Both the position numbers and the translations under genes were made by a program. A stretch of DNA of 64,000 nucleotides from Mesorhizobium wenxiniae (GTDB taxonomy: Bacteria > Pseudomonadota > Alphaproteobacteria > Rhizobiales > Rhizobiaceae): assembly GCF_002284535.1 (NCBI RefSeq), contig NZ_NPKH01000004.1:1-64000 (forward strand), given 5' to 3'. Shown here piece by piece: positions 37,245-44,978 of this stretch. The notes under the pieces were generated by a model. That model saw only the letters and a list, made by a program, of their open reading frames with translations. It ran no database searches and was not told the DNA's origin. Each line of letters opens with the position of its first letter. Positions within the stretch are counted from its first letter, which is position 1.

Positions 37245-38912
37245 TCAGGCCTGATAAGTGACCTTGCCGCCGCAGATCGTCGTCATCGGCCGCACCGTAT
37301 GCAGCGCTTCCGGCGCGGTGGCCTCGATGTCGCCTGAGAGCACCACGAGATCAGCCAGAAAGCCTGACTTCAGGCGGCCCTTGCGATGCTCCATGAACTC
37401 GGCATAGGCGCCTTCCACTGTATAGCCCGCAAGCGATTCATGCAGCGAGAAACTCTGGTCGGGATCGCTGTCTGCCCATGGTTTGCGCAGCACTGCCGCC
37501 TGAATGCCCAGAATCGGATCGATCGGCGAGACCGGCCAATCGGAGGCGAAGACGACGCGCGCGCCGGCATTCTTCAGCGTCCGCCACGCATAGCTCAGAG
37601 GCCAGCGGGCAGGCCCGATGCGCGACACCGTTGGTTCCAGCGGCACGCCCATGCTGCCCGGCGGATGCGGTGGCTGCATCGAGGCAATGACTCCAAGATT
37701 TGCGAAACGCGGTACGTCGGCGGCGGTGACCACCTCGATATGCTCGACCCGATGCCGGCTGTCGCGCCTGCCATTCGCCTTTTGCGCTGCCTCGTAGCCG
37801 TCGAGCACGGCGCGCACGGCGCCGTCGCCAATCGAGTGCACCGCCATCTGCAGCCCGCGCCTGTCGACGGCCACGGCAAGATCGATGAATTGCTGCGGCG
37901 TGAAAAGCGGCTCGCCTACCCAATCCGGACGATCCGCATAGGGCTCGACCATCACCGCCGTCCACGAATCGAGCACGCCGTCGTAGAACACCTTGACCAT
38001 GCCCGACGACAGCCATTCGCCTTGGTAGCGCTCAGCCATCACTGAGGCTTTGTCGAGCATGTCGAGGGTCATGAAATTCTTATAGTGGAACGGCACCTGC
38101 ACGCGGCAGAGCAAGCCGCCTTCGGCCTCGATCTCGGACAGGAGTTCGAGCTGGTGCAAATTGCCGTCCATGTTCTGGATCGACGTGATACCGTGCCTGG
38201 CACACCATTCCAAACCGCGGCGCATGATCGCCCGGTCGGAGGCCTGCTCCGCCGGCGTCGGCTTCGGGTCCGGCTCGCCGCCGGTGGCCAGGCCGAGCCG
38301 TACGCGATCCTCACCGGCCAGCGCGATCAGCGGCCCGAAGGCCTCGCCCTCACGCAATTCGCCACTGGCCAGCCCGTCGTCGCCCATGACGATCTCATTG
38401 CCGGGACCAAGCCGCTTGCCTCTAAGCAGGCCGGCCAATTCCAGCCCCTTGGTGTTCGCCCACATTGTGTGGTGGTCGGGCGCCGCCATGACGAAGGGAC
38501 GGTCCGGCAGGATACGGTCGAGGTGATGGCGGCTGACCCGCTCAGTCGCCGACAGGATGGTATAGTCGGCGCCTTGCGCCTGCAGGACGGATAGATCCGG
38601 CCGCTTTGCTGCATAATGGCGAACAGCATCGCAAAGCGCATCGAAACCGTGGATGCCCATCAGCTGGAGGTGATCGAGCTCGGCCGCGCCGGCGAAAAGA
38701 TGCATATGCGCTTCGATGAAGCCGGGGACGACCGAGCCGCGCTCGGCGTCGATGACGCGCGTGCCGGGTCCCTTGTGCTCCAGTACGGTCGCGCGATCTG
38801 CGATCGCAATGATTTCGCCGCCCTTGATGGCTATGGCTTCGGCGCTGGGAGTATCGGGATCAATCGTCAATATGCTGGCGTTCTCGACGATCAGATCGGC
38901 CGATGGCGGCAT
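37245..38912 (-). CDS. YtcJ-like amidohydrolase
   Basis: A 555-residue metal-dependent amidohydrolase (amidohydrolase 3 group). The metal site EAHMH is at residues 67-71, the later ligand region is 'QMAVHSIGDGAVR' and the catalytic Asp is in 'FASDWPVSPIDP'. GGGAG precedes the ATG. The gene lies upstream of the polyamine importer on the same strand and diverges from the acetylpolyamine deacetylase gene. The context hints at cleavage of an N-acyl amine, but YtcJ-group substrates are diverse, so this is inference. Confidence 0.85.
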   Translation of the reverse strand: MPPSADLIVENASILTIDPDTPSAEAIAIKGGEIIAIADRATVLEHKGPGTRVIDAERGSVVPGFIEAHMHLFAGAAELDHLQLMGIHGFDALCDAVRHYAAKRPDLSVLQAQGADYTILSATERVSRHHLDRILPDRPFVMAAPDHHTMWANTKGLELAGLLRGKRLGPGNEIVMGDDGLASGELREGEAFGPLIALAGEDRVRLGLATGGEPDPKPTPAEQASDRAIMRRGLEWCARHGITSIQNMDGNLHQLELLSEIEAEGGLLCRVQVPFHYKNFMTLDMLDKASVMAERYQGEWLSSGMVKVFYDGVLDSWTAVMVEPYADRPDWVGEPLFTPQQFIDLAVAVDRRGLQMAVHSIGDGAVRAVLDGYEAAQKANGRRDSRHRVEHIEVVTAADVPRFANLGVIASMQPPHPPGSMGVPLEPTVSRIGPARWPLSYAWRTLKNAGARVVFASDWPVSPIDPILGIQAAVLRKPWADSDPDQSFSLHESLAGYTVEGAYAEFMEHRKGRLKSGFLADLVVLSGDIEATAPEALHTVRPMTTICGGKVTYQA

Positions 38913-39081
38913 AATTTTCTCCCGTTTGAGCTTAGGCTAGCAGAGTATTGGCGTCTGGCAAGCCGTCCGCTGCCGCTCGCACCAACACTCTGGGATGCCT
39001 CTTGGCGGCGCTGAAACTCTCTGCCACAAAGCAGTCCGTCAATGACAGATACGCAACTCGAAGAGCGAGCCGGCCGCCAAA

Positions 39082-40113
39082 ATGAAGACAGTTTTCTCCC
39101 CTCTCCACGCCGGTCACGCCGGCAATTTCGAACTCATTTCGGGCGCCATCGTGCCGGCCTTCGAGAAGCCCTCGCGCGCAGAGATCGTCAAGGCGAGGGT
39201 GGAGAGCGAAAAGCTCGGCCCGGTGTTGCCTCCCGAGAGTCATGGTCTCGCTGCCGCTAAGCAGGTGCATACCAGCGACTACATCGATTTCCTGCCGACC
39301 GTATGGCCGCTCTGGGAAGAGTCGGGCCGGACGGGCTCGGCCCTCCCATTCACCTGGCCGACGCGCGGCCTGCGCAGCGACGTGCGCCCCCAAACCATCG
39401 ATGCGCTGCTTGGCTTTTACTCCTTCGACGGCGGCGCCGCCTTCGTCAAAGGCACCTGGGAGGCGATCAAGTCGTCCTATGATGTGGCGCTGACCGCGGC
39501 CGCTCTGGTCAAGGGCGGTGAGACGTCCGCCTTCGCGCTCTGCCGCCCGCCCGGCCATCATGCCGGTGCTGCCTTCATGGGCGGTTATTGCTACATCAAC
39601 AACGCCGCGGTTGCCGCGCAATGGTTCCGCGACCAGGGCGCCAAGCGCGTCTCGATCCTCGATGTCGACTACCATCACGGCAACGGCACGCAGGAGATCT
39701 TCTACAGCCGCGGCGACGTGCAGGTGCTGAACCTGCATGGCGACCCGATGACCGAATATCCGTTCTTCCTTGGCCATGCCGACGAGCGCGGCTCCGGGCC
39801 CGGCGAAGGCTTCAATGTCAACTATCCCCTGCCGTTCGGCACTACATGGGACGCCTGGAATGTTTCGCTGGAGAACGCTTGCGATAAACTTGCGGCTTAC
39901 GCCCCCGAAGTCGTTGTCGTCTCGCTCGGTGTCGACACGTTCGAGAAGGACCCGATCAGCAAGTTCAAGCTGAAAAGCGCCGACTATCCCAAGATTGGCC
40001 GTCGCATCGCCAAGCTCGGCCTGCCGACGCTGTTCGTCATGGAAGGGGGCTATGCCGTCGAGGAAATCGGCATCAACGCCGTCGGCGTGCTGACCGGATT
40101 CGAGGATCGTTAA
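39082..40113 (+). CDS. aphA: Acetylpolyamine amidohydrolase / histone-deacetylase family
   Basis: A 343-residue class of HDAC-fold enzyme. The tandem histidines H159-H160 are in 'CRPPGHHAGAAF'. Zn ligands D196 and H198 are in 'LDVDYHHGNGTQ', a third acidic ligand is in 'VVVSLGVDTFEKDP', and the transition-state Tyr is in 'MEGGYAVEEIG'. Bacterial members with this length and the 'VETFEKDP'-type loop deacetylate acetylputrescine, acetylspermidine and similar. It diverges from the amidohydrolase/PotGHIF cluster, consistent with uptake followed by deacetylation. Confidence 0.88.
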   Translation: MKTVFSPLHAGHAGNFELISGAIVPAFEKPSRAEIVKARVESEKLGPVLPPESHGLAAAKQVHTSDYIDFLPTVWPLWEESGRTGSALPFTWPTRGLRSDVRPQTIDALLGFYSFDGGAAFVKGTWEAIKSSYDVALTAAALVKGGETSAFALCRPPGHHAGAAFMGGYCYINNAAVAAQWFRDQGAKRVSILDVDYHHGNGTQEIFYSRGDVQVLNLHGDPMTEYPFFLGHADERGSGPGEGFNVNYPLPFGTTWDAWNVSLENACDKLAAYAPEVVVVSLGVDTFEKDPISKFKLKSADYPKIGRRIAKLGLPTLFVMEGGYAVEEIGINAVGVLTGFEDR

Positions 40114-40374
40114 GAGGCGTCCGACGGAACGGGAGGCAAACTCACCGGGAACGCTCCATACCTCAGGTAAAACGCAGCTGATGGGGAGTCGGCTGCAACA
40201 ATATCGTCTAGCGCTACGCAGGAAATCATCGCCCGGGCATATTTTTACCGCCGCTATCCTGTTGACTTTCTTCGAAGAGGCGTTCGCTCTTTGCAGTACC
40301 GTGCTCTACTTTGGATAGCGGCATGAAGGTCGATTCACTGGAAGCAGACGGCACGTGAAGGCGGGACGGAACTT
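40114..40374. other. Intergenic, nothing recognised
   Basis: About 260 bases between the deacetylase stop and the MFS gene start. No gene, clear terminator or repeat was recognised, apart from a probable weak promoter upstream of the MFS gene. Confidence 0.4.
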
Positions 40375-42018
40375 ATGATCGACGACGAGCCGGACAGCGA
40401 ACGCGTCTCGGCGCTGGCGCCGTTCCGGCACGGCATTTTCCGCGCCGTATGGTCCGCCAGTCTGGTTTCGAATTTCGGTGGCTTGATCCAGGGCGTCGGC
40501 GCCGCCTGGATGATGACCACGATCGCCACCTCGTCTTATCAGGTCGCGCTGGTGCAGGCTTCGACCACCTTGCCGATCATGCTGTTTGCGCTCGTTGCCG
40601 GCGCGATCGCCGACAGCTTCGTTCGGCGCAAGGTCATGCTGATTGCCCAGATCTTCATGCTGGTCGTCTCGGTTCTGCTGACCGTGTTCACCTATCTTGG
40701 CTTGATAACGCCGTGGACGCTGCTTGCCTTCGCCTTCCTGATCAACAGCGGCACGGCGCTTTACAACCCGTCATGGCAGGCTTCTGTCGGCGACATGGTG
40801 CCGCGCGCCAAGCTCCCGGCTGCCGTCGCGCTCAATTCCTTGGGCTTCAACCTGACCCGCAGCGTCGGCCCGGCAATCGGCGGCATCATCGTTGCCGCCG
40901 CAGGTACTGCAGCGGCCTTTGCCGCCAACGCATTGAGCTATGTCGGGCTGATCATCGTGCTGGCCCGCTGGAAGCCGGACCTGCCGGCCTCGACACTGCC
41001 GCGCGAGACGCTGGGCGCGGCGATGGGTGCTGGCCTGCGCTACGTCGCCATGTCGCCCAATATCGGCAAGGTGCTGGTCAGGGGTGCGGCTTTCGGCTTC
41101 AGCGCCGGTGCGGTTCTGGCGCTGCTGCCGCTGGTGGCGCGCGATGTCGTCAAGGGCGATGCCTTGACCTACGGCATCATGCTCGGTGCGTTCGGCATCG
41201 GCGCCGTCGGCGGCGCGCTGATCAGCGTCCGGCTACGGCAGATCCTGTCCAGCGAGGCGATGGTGCGCATGGCATTCGCCGGCTTTGCGCTCTGCGCCTT
41301 TAATGCCGCCGTCAGCGACCGCGCCTGGCAAACGTCGCTCGGGCTGCTCATCGGCGGCGCCTGCTGGGTGATCGCGCTGTCGCATTTCAACGTCACGGTG
41401 CAGATGTCGACGCCGCGCTGGGTGGTCGGCCGGGTGCTCTCGGTCTATCAGACGGCGACCTTCGGCGGCATCGCGCTCGGCAGCTGGATTTGGGGTGTCG
41501 TCGCCGATGCGCATGGCGCCGAATTCGCGCTGATCGCAGCCGCTGTCACGATGCTGGCGGGCGGCGCGATCGGCCTCTTGCTGCCCTTGCCGCAGCAGGC
41601 GGTGCTCAACCTCGATCCGCTGAACCGTTTCAAGGAGCCGCATCTTGCGCTCGACCTCAAACTGCGCAGCGGCCCGATCGCCATCATGATCGAGTACATC
41701 ATCCGCGAGGAGGACGTGCCGGAATTCCTAGCCACCATGGCCGAACGCGGCCGCATCCGCCGCCGTGACGGCGCCCGCAACTGGACGCTGGCGCGCGATC
41801 TCGAAAATCCCGCAATATGGATCGAGCACTATCACACGCCTACATGGCTCGAATACATCCGCCACAACAAGCGGGCCACCCATGCCGACGCCGTTATCGG
41901 CGAGCGCCTACGGGCGCTGCACAGCGGCGACGAGCCGCCGCGCGTCCGCCGCATGATCGAGCGTCCGACAACCGCCGGCACCGCGATCGTCATGCCGAAA
42001 GGACCGATCGAGCACTAG
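40375..42018 (+). CDS. MFS exporter fused to a C-terminal monooxygenase-like (ABM) domain
   Basis: A 547-residue protein. Residues about 20-415 form an EntS/DUF894-type MFS exporter with about 12 spans ('FRAVWSASLVSNFGGLIQGV' at the start and 'YNPSWQASVGDMVPRAKLPA' mid-way). Residues about 435-530 are soluble and resemble an antibiotic-biosynthesis monooxygenase (dimeric ferredoxin-like) domain ('MIEYIIREEDVPEFLATM', 'WIEHYHTPTWLEYIRHN'). This fusion architecture is known in rhizobial EntS-like proteins. The exported compound is unknown. Confidence 0.88.
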   Translation: MIDDEPDSERVSALAPFRHGIFRAVWSASLVSNFGGLIQGVGAAWMMTTIATSSYQVALVQASTTLPIMLFALVAGAIADSFVRRKVMLIAQIFMLVVSVLLTVFTYLGLITPWTLLAFAFLINSGTALYNPSWQASVGDMVPRAKLPAAVALNSLGFNLTRSVGPAIGGIIVAAAGTAAAFAANALSYVGLIIVLARWKPDLPASTLPRETLGAAMGAGLRYVAMSPNIGKVLVRGAAFGFSAGAVLALLPLVARDVVKGDALTYGIMLGAFGIGAVGGALISVRLRQILSSEAMVRMAFAGFALCAFNAAVSDRAWQTSLGLLIGGACWVIALSHFNVTVQMSTPRWVVGRVLSVYQTATFGGIALGSWIWGVVADAHGAEFALIAAAVTMLAGGAIGLLLPLPQQAVLNLDPLNRFKEPHLALDLKLRSGPIAIMIEYIIREEDVPEFLATMAERGRIRRRDGARNWTLARDLENPAIWIEHYHTPTWLEYIRHNKRATHADAVIGERLRALHSGDEPPRVRRMIERPTTAGTAIVMPKGPIEH

Positions 42019-42192
42019 GCCGTGCCGGTGTGTCCAGCCGGATGAGCACATGAGGTCCAACATATGCACTAGCCTGATGGCAACACCGCACACTGGACTG
42101 TCGGATCCCTAATTCATGTGTGGTTGGCGGAAGCCTGTGGGAGGAAGCACGCGCAAGCTCATTCGCTAGGCCCGCGTTGCGCCCAGAAGCGG
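42018..42192 (+). repeat. Diverged direct repeat, left copy
   Basis: GGCCGTGCCGGTGTGTCCAG (42018-42037) continues as a sequence similar over about 65 bases to 44816-44883. A second matching segment, ACGCGCAAGCTCATTCGC (42149-42166), corresponds to 44882-44899. The left copy contains about 60 extra bases between the two segments. Both copies have the same orientation and bracket the ADH/TetR/hydrolase cassette. Confidence 0.65.
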
Positions 42193-42218
42193 ACGTCGTC
42201 GCCTGAAGCTTGGCAAAG

Positions 42219-43220
42219 CTATTTGACCTTGATGATAACCTTGCCTTTGGCCCGGCCCTGCTCAATGTAGGCCAAGGCCTCGTTGGTCAGCTCAAGCGGA
42301 AAGACCCGATCTACGACCGGGCGGATGACGCCCAACTCGATGAGAGACGTGATTTTTGTCAACTGCTCCCCATTGGCCGCCATGAACAGGAACGAATATC
42401 GCACATCTGCGCGTTTGGCCCGCCTCCTGATGCCGGCGCTCAACAGGCGCGTGACCAAGTTCAGCACCACGCTCAGACCCTTCTCCCTGGCAAACCCAGG
42501 ATCGGGCGGACCGGAAATCGAAACGGCGACGCCACCTGGCTTCAACACACGCAGGGACTTTTCGAGGGTCTTGTTGTCCTGGCTATTCAGGACGACGTCG
42601 TAGCCCGAAAGGACTTTCTCGAAGTCATCCTTCTTGTAGTCGATAATAACATCGGCGCCGAGCTTCCTGACCATATCCATGTTCGACGCGCTTGTTGTCG
42701 TGGCGACCGTCGCGCCGAGGTGCTTTGCCAATTGAATGGCGAATGTCCCCACTCCGCCGGAGCCGGCCTGAACGAAGACCTTCTGTCCTTTCTTCAGCTT
42801 CGCCCTTTCGACCATCGCCTGCCAAGCGGTCAGCCCCACCAGGGGAATGGACGCAGCCTCTTCCATGCTGAGGTTCTTCGGTTTCAGGGCCACGTCCGCA
42901 TTATTTATGGCGATGTACTCGGCGAAAGTCCCGACCCGACCATCGCGCGGTCGCGCATAAATTTCGTCGCCCGGCTTGAACTGTCGGACTTTCGAGCCGA
43001 CGCGAATGACCGTGCCGGCCACGTCATGGCCTGCAACGAAGGGCCGGCGATAGGGCAGGATGAGTTTGAATTCTCCGTCCCTGATCTTGGAGTCCAGCAG
43101 ATTGACGCTGGCGGCATGGATCTGCACCAGCACGTCATTCTCCCCCACTTCCGGCTCTGGAACCTCTCCAAGCCGCAGGGGAGTGTTCTTTGCGTATCGA
43201 TCGACGATGAAGGCCTTCAT
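42219..43220 (-). CDS. NADP-dependent zinc-less alcohol dehydrogenase / quinone oxidoreductase family
   Basis: A 333-residue MDR-superfamily oxidoreductase. A GroES-like N-terminal domain ('VPEPEVGENDVLVQIHAASVN') is followed by a Rossmann domain with 'VQAGSGGVGTFAIQLAKHLGA'. No structural-zinc cysteine cluster is seen, so it is a quinone-oxidoreductase or enoyl-reductase type. It diverges from the TetR gene, and the shared region contains a perfect 13-base inverted repeat, so regulation by that TetR is very likely. The ATG at 43220 fits the family start. Confidence 0.9.
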   Translation of the reverse strand: MKAFIVDRYAKNTPLRLGEVPEPEVGENDVLVQIHAASVNLLDSKIRDGEFKLILPYRRPFVAGHDVAGTVIRVGSKVRQFKPGDEIYARPRDGRVGTFAEYIAINNADVALKPKNLSMEEAASIPLVGLTAWQAMVERAKLKKGQKVFVQAGSGGVGTFAIQLAKHLGATVATTTSASNMDMVRKLGADVIIDYKKDDFEKVLSGYDVVLNSQDNKTLEKSLRVLKPGGVAVSISGPPDPGFAREKGLSVVLNLVTRLLSAGIRRRAKRADVRYSFLFMAANGEQLTKITSLIELGVIRPVVDRVFPLELTNEALAYIEQGRAKGKVIIKVK

Positions 43221-43280
43221 TGTAGCTTTCCCAAATTGAGGAGACCCGGAGCGCCCGGTCGACATCTCCGATACTCTGCC

Positions 43281-43327
43281 CTATTGCATTACGGTCATTT
43301 AGTGATAATATGATCGTAATGCAATAG
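43281..43327. promoter_or_regulatory. 13-bp inverted repeat, probable TetR operator
   Basis: CTATTGCATTACG (43281-43293) and its exact reverse complement CGTAATGCAATAG (43315-43327) are separated by 21 AT-rich bases, which include GATAAT/TATGAT-like -10 elements. The dyad is centred in the divergent region between the oxidoreductase and tetR starts. This is the expected place for an operator controlling both promoters. Confidence 0.8.
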
Positions 43328-43346
43328 CTGATCGAAGGAGAAAAAC

Positions 43347-43949
43347 ATGCGCTACGAGAAGGGCAGGAAGGACGCATCGCGGCAGCGGATCATGGATGTG
43401 GCGACCGAACGGTTTCGCTCCGACGGCATCGCTGCATCAGGTCTCGCCGGCATCATGGGCGAGGCGGGACTGACCAATGGAGCTTTCTATCCCCATTTTC
43501 CGTCCAAGGCGGCGCTTGTGCGTGAGAGTGTGGCGGCCGCCCTGGAGGTTCAGGCGACCCAGATTCAGGAGCTGTTGGCCGGCGGTGGCCCGTCAATGGC
43601 CATCGACGCGTATCTGTCGGCCGAACACCGAGACAATCCAGGCAAAGGTTGCGCTTCAGCCGCGCTGTTGCCCGAAATTGCGCGTGAGCCGGTCGAGACG
43701 CGCCAAGTTTACGCCGAACACCTGCTCAAGCTCGTACGCCAGGTGGCGGCCGAACTTACGCCCGACGCCCGCGACCCCGAGGCTGTCGCGTTCGGTGTCT
43801 TTGCGACCCTGATCGGCACGCTTGAGCTGTCCCGCGCGGTGAACGGAACCGAACTGTCCGATCGCATTCTTGAGGCTGGCGCGATAGCGGCGAAGGCGCT
43901 GCTCCAGCCCCGCGAGAACGACAAGCCAGAAGAAAGGAAACCATCATGA
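43347..43949 (+). CDS. TetR/AcrR-family repressor
   Basis: A 200-residue TetR regulator. The HTH is in residues about 12-55 ('IAASGLAGIMGEAGLTNGAFY', with the 'FYPHFPSKAALV' recognition end). The C-terminal ligand domain is of the group with 'NPGKGCASAALLPEIAR'. It shares a four-base overlap (ATGA) with the downstream hydrolase gene and diverges from the oxidoreductase. The ligand is unknown, probably an electrophilic or quinone-like compound (inference from targets). Confidence 0.92.
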   Translation: MRYEKGRKDASRQRIMDVATERFRSDGIAASGLAGIMGEAGLTNGAFYPHFPSKAALVRESVAAALEVQATQIQELLAGGGPSMAIDAYLSAEHRDNPGKGCASAALLPEIAREPVETRQVYAEHLLKLVRQVAAELTPDARDPEAVAFGVFATLIGTLELSRAVNGTELSDRILEAGAIAAKALLQPRENDKPEERKPS

Positions 43950-44812
43950 ACGTGCATCAGCTATCGCGACCTGCCGCGATCATCAAACACAGGGACGTGC
44001 CGACGAAAACGGTCGACGTCGGCGGTACGAAATTCGCCTACCGGGAGCTCGGGCCCACAACCGGGGTGCCGGTGATCTTTCTTACCCATCTGAGTGCGGT
44101 TCTCGACAATTGGGATCCCAGGGTCGTCGATGGTATTGCCGCAAAACGGCGAGTTGTTACCTTCGATAACCGTGGTGTTGGTGCATCAGGCGGGTCCACT
44201 CCCAACACGGTGGAGGCGATGGCCCGCGATGCGATCGCCTTCATCCGGGCCCTCGGTTTCCAGCAGGTCGATCTGCTCGGCCTATCTCTTGGCGGCTTCA
44301 TCGCCCAGGCGATTGTTCAGCTGGAGCCTAATCTGGTTCGCAAGATCATCCTCGCGGGAACCGGCCCAGCCGGGGGTACCGGCATCGACAGGGTGACGTT
44401 CGTCACCATCTTCGACATGATCCGCGCCGCGCTAACCATCAAGGACCCAAAGAACTACCTCTTCTTTACCCAAACCCCCAACGGCAAGAAGGCGGCGCGC
44501 GAGTTTCTGCAGCGATTGAAGGAACGGACCAATGACCGCGACAAGCCCATCGCGCTCGGCGCCTTCAACCAGCAGCTCAAGGCAATCCGTGCCTTTGGCC
44601 AGCAGCGCCCTGCCGACCTCTCGCTTATCCGGCACCCGGTCCTCGTGGTGAATGGCGATCACGACAGAATGGTGCCCACCAGCAATTCCGTCGACATGGC
44701 ACGGCGCTTTCCCAATGCCGAGCTGGTCCTGTACGAGGACGGCGGGCATACGGCCATTTTCCAGTATCACGGCGCCTTCGTGGAAAAGGCCCTGGACTTC
44801 CTCGATGCCTAA
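43946..44812 (+). CDS. Alpha/beta hydrolase
   Basis: A 288-residue alpha/beta hydrolase. The nucleophile elbow GLSLGG contains S114, the acid is in 'LVVNGDHDRMVP' and the catalytic His is in 'EDGGHTAIF' near residue 267. The oxyanion region reads 'FLTHLSAVLDNWDPRV'. Similar enzymes are annotated as non-haem chloroperoxidase-like or ester hydrolases. It is co-transcribed with tetR, so likely part of the same stress-responsive cassette. Confidence 0.9.
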   Translation: MNVHQLSRPAAIIKHRDVPTKTVDVGGTKFAYRELGPTTGVPVIFLTHLSAVLDNWDPRVVDGIAAKRRVVTFDNRGVGASGGSTPNTVEAMARDAIAFIRALGFQQVDLLGLSLGGFIAQAIVQLEPNLVRKIILAGTGPAGGTGIDRVTFVTIFDMIRAALTIKDPKNYLFFTQTPNGKKAAREFLQRLKERTNDRDKPIALGAFNQQLKAIRAFGQQRPADLSLIRHPVLVVNGDHDRMVPTSNSVDMARRFPNAELVLYEDGGHTAIFQYHGAFVEKALDFLDA

Positions 44813-44815
44813 TCA

Positions 44816-44924
44816 GGCCGTGCCGGCGTGCCCAGTTGGATGAGCAAATGACGCTTCAATCCGTGCGCTAATCTGACGGGCACACGCAAGCTAATTCGCC
44901 GGATCTTCGTTGCGTCGACAACGA
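44816..44924 (+). repeat. Diverged direct repeat, right copy
   Basis: GGCCGTGCCGGCGTGCCCAG (44816-44835) and the following ~90 bases match the left copy at 42018-42192, with one large gap. The copy begins immediately after the hydrolase stop. The repeat pair frames a 2.8-kb three-gene cassette in direct orientation. Confidence 0.65.
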
Positions 44925-44978
44925 ACCTTCAGTCTTTCCCGTGAAGCAAACAGGACTGCCAAGTATAGACACCCGCGC

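Noticed and set aside
38932..39777. 281-codon minus-strand frame
   Set aside because: Antisense to the acetylpolyamine deacetylase gene; shadow frame.
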